Of a stretch of 64,000 bases of DNA, positions 1 through 9,066 are shown in pieces. Both the position numbers and the translations under genes were made by a program. Below the pieces are notes generated by a model. It was not told the DNA's origin. It saw only the letters and a list, made by a program, of their open reading frames with translations, and searched no databases. The first letter of the stretch is position 1. Every line of letters begins with the position of its first letter. Origin of the DNA: Mycoplasmopsis caviae (lineage in GTDB: Bacteria > Bacillota_I > Bacilli_A > Mycoplasmatales > Metamycoplasmataceae); the NCBI RefSeq assembly GCF_024498215.1, contig NZ_CP101806.1, positions 558,001 through 622,000 on the forward strand. The letters are read 5' to 3'.

Positions 1-695
1 ACATCAACATTAAGTTCTTTACCAATTGAGATCATTGTCTTTGCCAATTCCTTAGCACTTGCTTCGGTTTTCATAAATGCACCATTACCGCATTTAACAT
101 CTAATAAAATTGCATTTGAACCTGTTGCTAATTTTTTAGACATAATACTTGAAGCAATAAGAGGTATTGAGTTAACGCAACCTGTAACATCTCTAAGTGC
201 ATAAAGTTTTTTGTCCGCAGGAACTAGTTCACCTGTTTGACCAATAACTGAAATATTGTGTGCTTTAACTTGTTCAATAAATTGTCTTTCACTAAGTTCA
301 ATCTTAAAGCCTGGAATTGATTCTAACTTGTCAAGTGTTCCGCCTGTGTGTCCTAAACCACGACCACTCATTTTAGCAACCGGTGCACCTAGTGCAGCAC
401 AAATTGGAGCAACTGCAAGTGTTGTTTTATCTCCAACCCCTCCAGTTGAGTGTTTGTCAACTTTTATTCCTGGAATTTCACTTAGGTCAATAATGTCACC
501 AGAGTGCATCATTGTTTTAGTAAATGTTGCTAGTTCGCCCTTAGCCATTCCTTGGAACATAACAGCCATAATAAAAGCTGCCATTTGATAATCTGGTGTC
601 TTGCCAGCAACATATGAAGAAATTAAGAATTCGATTTCTTGGCTACTTAATTCTTTTCCTTCTCTTTTCTTTTCGATTAAATCTACTACACGCAT
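1..695 (-). CDS. deoA: Pyrimidine-nucleoside (thymidine) phosphorylase, 3' end outside window
   Basis: Phosphorolyses thymidine, deoxyuridine or uridine to the free base plus (deoxy)ribose-1-phosphate in the cytosol, feeding pentose carbon to glycolysis and bases to salvage. About 231 N-terminal residues are visible, starting [10 protein letters not shown]. They include the family signature [10 protein letters not shown] in the phosphate-binding region and a downstream [13 protein letters not shown] segment. The start at 695 is preceded by GGAGG (701-705). It lies 13 bp after deoD on the same strand, so the two form a deo operon. The C-terminal part runs off the window. Thymidine-specific versus broad pyrimidine specificity cannot be told from the sequence. 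Confidence 0.95.
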   Translation of the reverse strand, partial: MRVVDLIEKKREGKELSSQEIEFLISSYVAGKTPDYQMAAFIMAVMFQGMAKGELATFTKTMMHSGDIIDLSEIPGIKVDKHSTGGVGDKTTLAVAPICAALGAPVAKMSGRGLGHTGGTLDKLESIPGFKIELSERQFIEQVKAHNISVIGQTGELVPADKKLYALRDVTGCVNSIPLIASSIMSKKLATGSNAILLDVKCGNGAFMKTEASAKELAKTMISIGKELNVD

Positions 696-708
696 CGCTT
701 AACCTCCG

Positions 709-1413
709 CTACTTTGCAACACCTAGTGCAATTTCCATCATGTTTTTAAATGCACTTTGTCTTTCATCTGCACTTGTTTCTTCATGAGTGATTAAATTGT
801 CGCTAATTGTTAAAAGGCAAGCAGCGTTTTTACCTAATTTTTCTGCATTAGTAAAAAGTGCATAAGATTCCATTTCAACACAAAGTGCATGTGTTTCTTC
901 AATTCTTTCTTCAAGAGGTACTGATGAATAAAAGACATCAGAAGAGTGCACACGACCAGTGGTTAATTTAATATTTAATTTTTTAGCTACTTTTTCTATT
1001 TCGCTATTTAATTTTGCACTTGGTAGTGCTATGTGGCTTTTGTCTCCAATTACAAGTCTTCTGTAACTTGAACCATCTGAAAAAGCTTCTGTTGCTAAAA
1101 CTGTTTCATATAAGCTTAATTCAGCCTTGTATGAGCCAGCTGAACCAATTCTTATGATGTTATCAACATCATAGAATTTGAATAATTCATATGAATAAAT
1201 ACCAATTGAAGGGCAACCCATTCCACTACCAGCAATAGTTACTGGATGTCCTTTATATGTACCTGTGTACATATACATATTTCTAACTGTGTTAACTAAT
1301 TTAAAACCCTTATCCAAAAATGTTTCAGCAATGAATTTAGCTCTTAATGGATCTCCGGGCATTAAAACTGTTTTAGCAATTTCGCCTTTCTTGGCATTAA
1401 TGTGTGGTGTCAT
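709..1413 (-). CDS. deoD: Purine-nucleoside phosphorylase, DeoD type
   Basis: Cleaves purine (deoxy)nucleosides with phosphate to base and (deoxy)ribose-1-phosphate; a cytosolic hexameric enzyme in bacteria. The 234 residues equal the usual DeoD length. Visible marks are MTPHINAKKGEIAKTVLMPGDP at the N-terminus with the phosphate-binding GDPLRAKFIAE, GSGMGCPS, RIGSAGS, and CVEMESYAL with the Glu that contacts the ribose. SDN near residue 206 carries the Asp expected for 6-oxo/6-amino purine recognition. First gene of the deoD-deoA operon; the leader 1414-1795 is shared with divergent pfkA. Confidence 0.97.
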   Translation of the reverse strand: MTPHINAKKGEIAKTVLMPGDPLRAKFIAETFLDKGFKLVNTVRNMYMYTGTYKGHPVTIAGSGMGCPSIGIYSYELFKFYDVDNIIRIGSAGSYKAELSLYETVLATEAFSDGSSYRRLVIGDKSHIALPSAKLNSEIEKVAKKLNIKLTTGRVHSSDVFYSSVPLEERIEETHALCVEMESYALFTNAEKLGKNAACLLTISDNLITHEETSADERQSAFKNMMEIALGVAK

Positions 1414-1795
1414 AATTCTCCTTAAATTAATGTTAATAAGTACTTGATTTTATGTTTAATTTGTACATTATTGGACATCAACTAATAGAAACCTGATAGA
1501 GTGCGATTTAAATAATATTAGTGATTTTTACTTAATACTTAGTATATTAAACATACGAGTAAATTTTAACATATATTAAATATGCACTCTTTAAATGAAC
1601 AACACCTTTGCTCTTAAAGTGTTAATTTAAGAGCAAAGTATGGCAAATTACCATAATTAACAATAACTAAAAAAAATAATAAAAACATTTACACATTTAT
1701 TAAAAAATGCTTTGATAATTAATATTTTTATTAATATGACTTATATATAATTTATTAAATAAATTTGATAACTTTTTTAATTGATGAGGTAAATT
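1414..1795. other. Divergent intergenic region deoD/pfkA
   Basis: 382 bp without a supportable gene. It holds the RBS of deoD (CTCC on the + strand near 1418), the RBS of pfkA (GAGG near 1786) and AT-rich stretches that could hold promoters. A 13-bp perfect inverted repeat lies at 1606-1638. I looked for a purine riboswitch on the deoD side because of an ACTCGTAT string, but the conserved junctions are absent. Confidence 0.6.
1606..1638. repeat. 13-bp perfect inverted repeat, possible operator or hairpin
   Basis: Arms CTTTGCTCTTAAA (1606-1618) and TTTAAGAGCAAAG (1626-1638) are perfectly complementary around a 7-nt loop. It lies between two divergent genes and neither side is followed by a T-run, so it is not an ordinary terminator. 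An operator for the deo genes or pfkA is possible but unproven. Confidence 0.5.
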
Positions 1796-2788
1796 ATGAA
1801 AAAGATTAAGAAAATTGCAATTTTAACTTCAGGTGGTGATGCACCAGGGATGAATAGTGCAATTAGAGCTGCTGCCAAAATGGCAAGAAGTCAAGGAATT
1901 GAAACATTTTTAGTTTATGAAGGTTATAAAGGGTTAGTTGAAGATAATATTATTAACTCTACTCAAGTTGATTTAGACTTTTTCAATAGTTGAGGTGGTA
2001 CATGTATTTATTCAGCTCGTTATCCTCAATTTAAAGATCCAGATGTTCGTGAAATTGCTATTAAAAATTTACACAAACGTAAAATAGATGCCTTAATTGT
2101 AATAGGTGGTGACGGTTCATATGCAGGAGCTCAATTATTACATGAAAAAGGAATTAAAACTATTGGACTTCCAGGAACAATTGACAATGATATAGCTTCA
2201 AGTGATTACACAATTGGTTATGATACAGCACTAAATACAGTTGTTAGAAGCATTGACCAAATAAGAGATACAGCATCAAGTCACAAAAGAATTATGATTA
2301 TTGAAGTTATGGGAAATCACTGTGGTGACTTAGCACTACACTCTGGACTAGCAACAGGAGCTGAAATTATAGCAACAAGCGAATATAGAATTGATGAAAA
2401 AGAAATTATTAATAATTGTGTTAAAATAACTTCAAAAGCAAGCCCAATGAGAAGAAATATTTCTATTGTGGTTAGTGAAAAACTTTATGACATCAAACAA
2501 TTAGCAAAGGATATTGAAAAAGCAACAGGTTGATCAACTAGAGCAAATGTTTTAGGTCACTTACAACGTGGTGGAAATCCATCTGCACAAGAGAGAATTT
2601 TAGCTTCATTATTTGGTATTAAAGCAGTTGAGTGTTTACTTGAGGGCAAAAGTGGTGTAGCAATAGGAATTATTAACAATGATATTATTGCACTTCCAAT
2701 TACTGAAGCATTAAGCATGGAGAATAAATCAAAGGCTAAAGTTAAAGAAAAAGCTATTAAATTTAACGAATTAAATCAATTAGACTAA
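1796..2788 (+). CDS. pfkA: ATP-dependent 6-phosphofructokinase
   Basis: Phosphorylates fructose-6-phosphate to fructose-1,6-bisphosphate, the committing step of glycolysis, in the cytosol. 330 residues, close to the usual ~320. The ATP-binding Gly-rich start [12 protein letters not shown], the GGDGS loop, and the catalytic PGTIDND segment with Asp are all present, as are RGG and [10 protein letters not shown] toward the C-terminus. In-frame UGA codons at 1991 and 2530 are read as Trp, which splits the gene in standard-code translation. Start ATG preceded by GATGAGG. A single-gene unit ending at a hairpin terminator. Confidence 0.97.
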
Positions 2789-2793
2789 TATAA

Positions 2794-2824
2794 AAATAGT
2801 GTCACTCAAATGACATTATTTTTA
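2794..2824 (+). terminator. Rho-independent terminator after pfkA
   Basis: AATAGTGTCA and TGACATTATT arms around CTCAAA, followed by a run of T, 6 bp beyond the pfkA stop. Confidence 0.8.
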
Positions 2825-2992
2825 TCCCCTTGTATGATTTTACTAACAAAAGTTGTAGTTTTATTGCCTAAAATTGAATAAATTAGATTTATTAAAACTC
2901 AACAACATAACTTATTGAAGATAAAAAAATATTTATTATTTTTAAATAATAATCTATTATTATAGAGCAACATTATTAGAAAGGAGCAAACT

Positions 2993-3814
2993 ATGAGAGT
3001 TAAAATGAACAAAAAACCTATAGTTTTTAGTGATGTCGATGGAACACTTTATGCAAGAGATTGCTATGTTTCTAATTTTAATTTAAATATTATTAAACAA
3101 GATGATTTAAGTTTTAACATTGCAACAGGTAATCCAATTTGCCCAAGAATGCTAAAACTTGCTAAACTAGTTGATGCTGATTATGTAATTGGATCTTCTG
3201 GTGTTCAAATTTATGATTATAAGAAATCAAAATACTTACATGAAGAATATTTAGATGCGGATGTAGTTAAAAAAATATTCCAAATATTCAAAAAAAATGA
3301 TGTTTCAGCAGCTGCTTGAAGTAGTGAAGCATTCTATGTTTTTAAAGAAGATGACAAGGAATTTTTAAACAAAATTTATTATCGTTTTGAAAGTTTTGAT
3401 CAATTTGAGTTATATGAGAATCAAAGTGATATTAAAAAAATTGCAAAAATTGAGGTCTACTTTGAAAATACACCTAATATTGACCATCTAATTGATGAAT
3501 TAAGCAAACTTAATTGCCAATTAATTAAAACTCATATGAATTTAGAAATAATTTCAAAAGGTGCTTCAAAAGGCAATGCAATCTTATGACTACTTAAAAA
3601 TGTTTTAAAAGTTTATACAACCGAGGAAGTTATGGTTATTGGAGATAGTGAAAACGATTATTCAATGTTCCATAAATTTAATTATTCATATGTTATGGAT
3701 AATGCAAAAGATGAAGTAAAAGACAAAGCAAACTTTATAACTAAAGCCGTTCAAGAGCACGGCTTAGGTTATGCAGTACTTGATTACCTTGAAAAATTTA
3801 ATAAGAATAAATAG
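2993..3814 (+). CDS. HAD-superfamily (Cof-type) sugar-phosphate phosphatase
   Basis: 273 residues of the Cof/YkrA HAD hydrolase family, Mg-dependent cytosolic phosphatases of sugar phosphates, nucleotides or flavin precursors. Motif I is FSDVDGTLY with the nucleophile Asp and acid/base Asp. Motif IV is VIGDSENDYSMF near residue 215. The C-terminal VKDKANFITKAVQEHGLGYAVLD is typical of this subfamily. UGA Trp codons near 3317 and 3588 split the frame under code 11. RBS AAAGGAGC lies 6 nt before ATG 2993; a second ATG at 3005 is possible. Substrate unknown. Confidence 0.9.
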
Positions 3815-3834
3815 CTACTTAATGCTATTTTTTT
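3809..3834 (+). terminator. Terminator overlapping the HAD gene stop
   Basis: AAATAGC/GCTATTT hairpin followed by seven or more T; the stop codon TAG lies inside the left arm. Confidence 0.7.
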
Positions 3835-3844
3835 GATATTTTTA

Positions 3845-3850
3845 TATAAT
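3845..3850 (+). promoter_or_regulatory. Possible -10 box of obg
   Basis: TATAAT located 30 bp before the obg start, after the preceding terminator. No clear -35, as is common in mycoplasmas. Confidence 0.45.
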
Positions 3851-3879
3851 TTAAAAACTTAATTTATAAAGGAGAAACT

Positions 3880-5154
3880 ATGGCCAGATTTATTGATGAA
3901 ATCAAGATTATGTTACAAGCCGGAAAAGGCGGAGATGGAATGATTTCATTTCGTCGTGAGGCACATGTTGACAAAGGTGGTCCTGATGGCGGTGATGGTG
4001 GAAGAGGCGGAAACATCTATTTTATAGGTGATTTAGGTAAAAACACTCTTCTAAGTCTTTATGGTAATAAAAAAATTACTGCTGAAGATGGCGTTAATGG
4101 TGGACCTAAAAATTTATATGGTGCAGCTGGTAAAGATACTTATGTTAAAGTTCCTCTTGGCACCGTTGTTTATAAAGGCAATAAAGTAATTGCAGATGTT
4201 ATTGAAGCAGATAAAAAATATTTAGTGGCTCAAGGTGGACAAGGTGGTCGTGGAAATATGAAGTTTAAAAGCCCAAGAAATACCGCTCCGCGTATTTGTG
4301 AAAATGGAACTAAGGGCGAAAAATTTGAAGCTCATATTGTACTAAAAGTTATGTCTGATGTTGGTGTAGTAGGTAAACCAAGTGCTGGAAAGAGCACGCT
4401 TTTAACAGTAATTAGTAATGCAAAAGCAAAGATAGCTGAATATGAATTTACAACTCTTGTTCCACAACTTGGATTAGTCAAATATTTTGATAATTCATTC
4501 ACAGTAGCTGACTTACCTGGATTGATTAAAGGTGCAAGCTTAGGTAAAGGACTTGGTTTTCAATTCTTAAAACATATTGAGAGATGCCGCGTTATAGCCC
4601 ATATTATCGACTTTGGTTCGAGTGATAAAAACCCAATTGAAGACTATGAAACAATTAACAATGAACTTGCTTCATATAGTATGAAATTAGAGTCAAAAGA
4701 ACAAATTGTTATTGCCAATAAAAGCGACTTACCAGATTTTAAGCAACACCTTAAAATATTTAAAAAGAAATATCCAGAAGTTAAAATCATTCAAATTAGT
4801 GCTCTTGAACAAAATAATTTAGATGAACTTAAAGGTGCACTTTGGAGTGCAATAGAAGCTAACAAAGCTACACCTGTTGCTGAAGTAGAAGAAGTTGAAA
4901 TGGTTGAAATTAAACTTGAGGAAGATTACACAATTGTAAAATTGCACCATGGTTTCTTTGAAATTAGTGGACCAAAAATTCAAAAAATCTACGAGAAAAT
5001 TCCTCTTGTTTCATATGATAACTTAATTAGGTTTAACCATATGCTTAAAAAAATAGGTGTTTGAGATGACCTTGTTAAAAAAGGAATTGAACCTGGCGAC
5101 ACAGTAAGAATATTTGAATATGAATTTGAATGAGATGGAGATTTTAATAGTTAA
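3880..5154 (+). CDS. obg: GTPase Obg/CgtA
   Basis: Essential GTPase tied to 50S ribosome maturation and stress signalling. 424 residues. The N-terminal Obg fold is rich in Gly (GGDGMISFRREAHVDKGGPDGG). The G domain has G1 GKPSAGKST, G3 DLPGLIKGAS and G4 NKSD. A C-terminal OCT domain of about 70 residues follows a UGA-Trp at 5062; standard-code translation stops there at 394 residues. RBS AAGGAG precedes the ATG. Single gene with its own probable promoter. Confidence 0.97.
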
Positions 5155-5162
5155 TTTTTTGA

Positions 5163-5188
5163 AAAAACCTATAAAACAGTTGTTTTGG
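5163..5188. terminator. Hairpin with conserved CTATAAAACAG apex, after obg
   Basis: The 11-mer CTATAAAACAG (5169-5179) sits in a 13-nt loop flanked by an A6/TGTTTT stem with one mismatch. The T-rich right side suits termination of obg. Member of the dispersed hairpin family described in the findings. Confidence 0.6.
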
Positions 5189-5241
5189 TCAAAGCTAGTG
5201 GCCAACTTTTGGTTTCCACATCAAATAATTTAAAAATGTTA

Positions 5242-5247
5242 TATAAT
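5242..5247 (+). promoter_or_regulatory. Possible -10 box of the NagB-like gene
   Basis: TATAAT 29 bp before the start codon at 5276, with AAGGGAG as RBS. Confidence 0.45.
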
Positions 5248-5275
5248 TTTTTTATCAAAATTATAAGGGAGTTCT

Positions 5276-6019
5276 ATGGCAATTAAATATTTACACAAAA
5301 ATAATTACTCTGATGTTTGCGAATATGTTTCTCGAATTATTGAAGAACAACTGTTAATTAAACCTAATTCAAATATTGCGATGAATGCAAATGATGATCT
5401 TATTGGCATTTATGGGCAAATTGTAAATGATATTAAAAAAGGAAAATATAACTTTAATAAAGTTAATTTCTTTTTAACAGAAGAGTTGGCTAATGTAACA
5501 AGAAATAATGCTAATTCAGTTTTTAGTTATATGGATAAAAATATTTTTACCCCAATCAATATGCCACTTGAACAGGTATTTTATCCTCAAACATTTGCAC
5601 CAAAACGTGATGAAGAATATGATCCTGTTATCTTTAAGAAAAATTCCTTAGACTTAGCTATTATTTTTTTAGGTAAAGGTGGCGAATTAGGTTACATTGA
5701 ACAATTTAAAAATTTTAAGTCTGATTACACTTCTAAATTTTGACTAAGAGAAAATAGTTTAGCAAGTTTTAAAATAATGCAAAAAAATAAGAACCTCAAT
5801 TCGCTTGAATTATATTCAATAGGTTCAGGTGCTCTCTTTAATACTAAGAAAATAATTGTAATTGCACTAGGACTTGGTAGAAGCAGTGTAGTTTATAAAA
5901 TAATGAACGCAAAAATAATGGACAATAAATTTGCTGCTACTCTTTTGATGGAACATCCAGATGTAACTCTTGTTACTGATATTACCGCAGGTGCTCTATT
6001 GCCTAAAAGTATTCAATAA
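5276..6019 (+). CDS. NagB/RpiA/6PGL-fold protein, possible glucosamine-6-phosphate deaminase relative
   Basis: 247 residues resembling glucosamine-6-phosphate deaminase in overall order: a Gly/substrate loop region (DDLIGIYGQIV), a VNFFLTEEL segment where NagB has FNxDEY, FLGKGGELGY where NagB has GxGxDGHIAF, IVIALGLGRSSVV, and HPDVTLVTD near the end. The catalytic Asp and His of the canonical GxDGH motif are not visible, so enzyme activity should not be assumed. UGA-Trp at 5741 splits the frame under code 11. A role in amino-sugar metabolism is inferred from fold only. Confidence 0.65.
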
Positions 6020-6022
6020 TCA

Positions 6023-6051
6023 AAAATAATGACATCACCTGTCATTATTTT
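6023..6051. terminator. Bidirectional terminator between convergent genes
   Basis: A perfect 12-bp stem AAAATAATGACA/TGTCATTATTTT with a 5-nt loop and T-tracts on both strands. It overlaps the hpt stop codon and serves both the NagB-like gene and hpt. Confidence 0.85.
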
Positions 6052-6602
6052 TTTAGATATTTTTGGTCAAAGATACCGATATAAGGTATATTTCTCATTT
6101 TTTCATCATAGTCAAGTCCGAAGCCTACAAGAAATTCATTTGGTACAACAAAACCGCTTTTGTCAGCATCTAATTTTACTTTTCGATTGTGTGGTTTATC
6201 TAATAGAGTAAGTATTTTAAATGACTTAGGTTTACGTGAAATTAAAATTTCTTTAATTTTTTCAAGTGTGATGCCTGAGTCAATTATGTCTTCAACTATA
6301 AGAATGTCTTTATCCTTTATATCTTGTGCTAAGTCCATAATGATTTTAACACTGCCACTGCTACTTCCGCCACCTGCATAACTTGAAGCAGTCATAAAAT
6401 CAAGGGTGTGATCTACTTTTATATCTTTAATAAGTTGAGCTAAGAAAGGAATTGAACCTTTTAGTAGCCCAATTAAAATTAGGCTGTCTGAATTTTTGTA
6501 TTCTTCATTAACTCATAGAGCCAGTTCTTTAATTCTAGCCTCAAGTTCTTCTTGTGTATAGAGAACTTTTTTAATACGATAGTCGATATCTGCTTTATTC
6601 AT
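6045..6602 (-). CDS. hpt: Hypoxanthine phosphoribosyltransferase
   Basis: Makes IMP/GMP from hypoxanthine/guanine and PRPP in purine salvage. 185 residues. The PRPP-binding signature ILIVEDIIDSGITL is present, and LIGLLKGSIPF near residue 40 is the pyrophosphate-binding loop. GFVVPNEFLVGFGLDYDE matches the base-binding C-terminal part. A UGA-Trp codon near 6515 lies in the N-terminal half, so an internal Met at 6395 would give a false short start; 6602 is chosen because the family N-terminus continues there. Its first 8 bases overlap the end of the upstream kinase gene, implying coupled translation. Confidence 0.95.
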
Positions 6603-7266
6603 TGTACCTCTTAGATTTTGAGAAGTCATATGAGTCTATAATACTAATTGCTTCACTTAAAACTTCTTTATCACTTTTATTATTACTATTAATGATAACA
6701 TAAGGAATATTAAATTTTTCAACTAATCTTATATAAAGTTTTTTATATAGTGAGTGAAGAAGTTTAAAGTATTCTTCATTCTGAGCATAATTGTTAACTT
6801 CTGATTCTCTACCACGAGATAAAATGCGTGCTTTAAAAGTCTTAAAGTCAATGTCAATAAAAATAGCTAGGTCAGGATTGTCTTCTGGATCAATTATTTT
6901 TTCAAACATAGCATCAAAGCCTGCTTGATATTTAGGATCTTTATCCATTAGAGTTACCACAGCAAAAACATAGTGTTCAATGTTAAAGCGATCTAGAAAA
7001 ATATGATTGTCTTTAAAATTTAATTTTTTATCTTTAAATTTTGCAACTGTTTTTTTAAATGTATCTGATAAGCTTTCGATAATGTATGATTGAAAACCAA
7101 TGTGAATATTAGGTTGCTTTTCATACATTCATTTTAAAAATGTATTAAAAATTGGATCATTTTCTTGAAATTCTTCTAACAAAATTGATTTCTTGTAATG
7201 TTTATGTAAGCCTTTGGCTAGTGTACTCTTGCCACTGCCTATCATTCCGCTAATACCTATAATCAT
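6595..7266 (-). CDS. Deoxynucleoside (dA/dG) kinase, copy 2
   Basis: 223-residue deoxyadenosine/deoxyguanosine kinase-type protein; phosphorylates deoxynucleosides for dNTP salvage in the cytosol. P-loop GMIGSGKST at residues 7-15, HIFLDRFNIEHY with the DR(S/F) motif, and the LID SRGRESEVNN. UGA-Trp at 7129-7131 splits it under code 11. The start at 7266 follows AGGAT. About 60% of visible motifs are shared with the gene immediately upstream (7277-7948), which has the same length, so this is a tandem duplication with a 10-bp gap. It overlaps hpt by 8 bp. Confidence 0.9.
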
Positions 7267-7276
7267 AATTATCCTT

Positions 7277-7948
7277 TTACTTATTGTAGCGGTCCATTTT
7301 ACTAAAATCGTAATTGTCAATTACTTCAAGAGCCTTTTGGAAAACTTGTGCTTCATTCATATTGTCAGTTTCAATAATGACATAATTTAAACCATATTTT
7401 TGTGCTTGTTTGATAAAAAGAGGTTTATAAAGATCATATAGTTCTTTAAAGTAGTCTTTATTTTTGTTTCAGTTCTCAACCTCAACTTCTCTTCCACGTT
7501 CAAATAGTCTTTTCTTAAATGTGTCAAAAGACATGTCAAGAAAAATGGCTAGGTCTGGAGTTTCGTCTTTTGTTATTAAATGACTAAATAATGCATCGTA
7601 ACCCTCTAGATATTTTTGTCCTTTTGGTCTTAAATTAACATTAGCAAAAATATAGTGTTCTATGCTAAAGCGGTCCAAAAATAAATGGTTTTTGCTATGC
7701 TTATAACCTAATTTAGTAAATTCATTAAAGCAATCTGCTAACTTAGATGTATGGTTTTCAACAACATATGATTGAAAACCAATTGTTAAATTTGGTTGCT
7801 TTTCATAAAGCCACTTTAAAAATGTGTTGAATACTTCATCATCTTCATCGTATTCCTTTAACATCATTGAATTTTTGTAGTGTTTAACTAAATTTTTAGT
7901 TAGTGTGCTTTTGCCACTACTAATCATTCCACTAATACCTATAACCAT
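7277..7948 (-). CDS. Deoxynucleoside (dA/dG) kinase, copy 1
   Basis: 223-residue paralogue of the following gene. P-loop GMISSGKST, NHLFLDRFSIEHYIF and LID ERGREVEVEN are seen. The C-terminal third lies beyond a UGA-Trp at about 7469 and ends SKMDRYNK at 7277. First gene of the unit kinase-kinase-hpt, a compact salvage operon. Divergence between copies (for example Ile versus Ser in the P-loop, EEFQEND versus KEYDEDD) suggests different base preference, but this is inference. Confidence 0.9.
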
Positions 7949-8050
7949 AATAATTACCTCATTTCTACATATTTTTTAAAAAAAGTGAATAAAAAAACAA
8001 TACAAAATAGATTCGTGTATTAATTATTTGAATGAATATTAAATAGTTAA

Positions 8051-8542
8051 CTATTTGTATTGTATTGATAAGATTTTTATACTGTACTTGTTAGGTACAT
8101 CAACTTCAACAGTTGAGCCTTCACTACCTTCCATAATAGCTTGAGCTACTGGAGACTCATTTGAAATATTGCCTTCCATTGGATTTGAATCATGGATACC
8201 CATAATTTTGACAGTAATTTCTTTATTTGTTTTTAAATTAAGATACTTAACTGTTGCACCAATTCCTGCTTTTAATTTACCACTTTTTGATTGATTTGTA
8301 TCAATAACTTCTGCATTTGCTAAAATACCTTCCAATTCAAGAATTCTAGCTTCAACAATTCCTTGACGATCTCTTGCTGCATCATATTCAGCATTTTCAG
8401 AAAGGTCACCTTGTGCTCTTGCTTCTTTAAGCGCTGCTTGAATTTCAGGTCTTTCAACTTTAATCAAATGTTCGTATTCTGCTTGATATTTTTCTAACGT
8501 TTCTTTTGCTAATATGATCTTGTCTTGTTTTTTAACTGCCAT
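8051..8542 (-). CDS. greA: Transcription elongation factor GreA
   Basis: Rescues backtracked RNA polymerase by stimulating transcript cleavage. 163 residues. An N-terminal coiled coil carries the acidic tip region (LKEARAQGDLSENAEYDAA), and the C-terminal FKBP-like domain shows ISNESPVAQAIMEGSEG. Preceded by GGAGG. Single gene. Confidence 0.97.
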   Translation of the reverse strand: MAVKKQDKIILAKETLEKYQAEYEHLIKVERPEIQAALKEARAQGDLSENAEYDAARDRQGIVEARILELEGILANAEVIDTNQSKSGKLKAGIGATVKYLNLKTNKEITVKIMGIHDSNPMEGNISNESPVAQAIMEGSEGSTVEVDVPNKYSIKILSIQYK

Positions 8543-9066
8543 TCATCCTCCCGATTTTTATCTAGTATTAGTTATTTTACATTAAATAGAGTTTATTTTT
8601 TATAAAAATAGCTGAATATTTTATAATTTTTTTGTACAACTTTCGATGTTGCATCAAACTTCTTTTTTATTTTAAGTAAAATTTATTTAAAAATGTATAG
8701 GTTATATTGAGAGTATTTAAGTAAAAGGAATAATTAAAGTTTAATTTCTTAGTAATTATTTTTACTAAACAAGTGGGCAAAATGAAAATTTCGTATGACA
8801 AAGTGTATTCTAAAATGATTGAAAAAGGTATAAACCAAAAAGAATTAGTAAGTAAGATGTTGCTTATTCTGTCTCGTTGTCAGTTTTATTGAATGAAAAT
8901 AATGATTGTTAATTATCATCTTTTTTGTCCAACTTTCAAGTTTGTAAATATAAACAAAAATTTATTAATTTTTAATTATGATAAGTAAAAATGTAATTAT
9001 TTGTTCAATTTTTAGGTTTGCCTTAATACAAGAATGATTTATGAATTAAATTTAGTGGAGAAAAAT
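8543..9066. other. Intergenic region upstream of the restriction-modification island
   Basis: AT-rich, non-coding except for the 207-bp remnant at 8782-8988. Two AACTTTC strings after TTGT (8634-8646, 8927-8939) recur on each side of that remnant. Confidence 0.5.
8782..8988 (+). pseudogene. Remnant of a small HTH regulator
   Basis: 68 codons starting MKISYDKVYSKMIEKGINQK. The first ~30 residues resemble the N-terminus of small XRE-type regulators that accompany DNA methyltransferases in Firmicutes. After residue 30 the helix-turn-helix pattern is lost and the rest is low-complexity. I infer a truncated former controller of the adjacent restriction-modification genes. It could also be a chance ORF. 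Confidence 0.4.

Noticed and set aside
1441-1570. Possible purine riboswitch before deoD (ACTCGTAT on the minus strand)
   Set aside because: No matching TACGAGT partner, no TTTCTACC-like junction and no conserved loops.
1500-1589. GAGTGC...GCACTC pair as a CIRCE element
   Set aside because: The order is inverted relative to CIRCE and the spacing is about 80 bp instead of 9.
1796-2788. Frameshift reading of pfkA and many similar split genes
   Set aside because: The breaks are all UGA codons at conserved Trp positions, so they are code 4 translation and not mutations.
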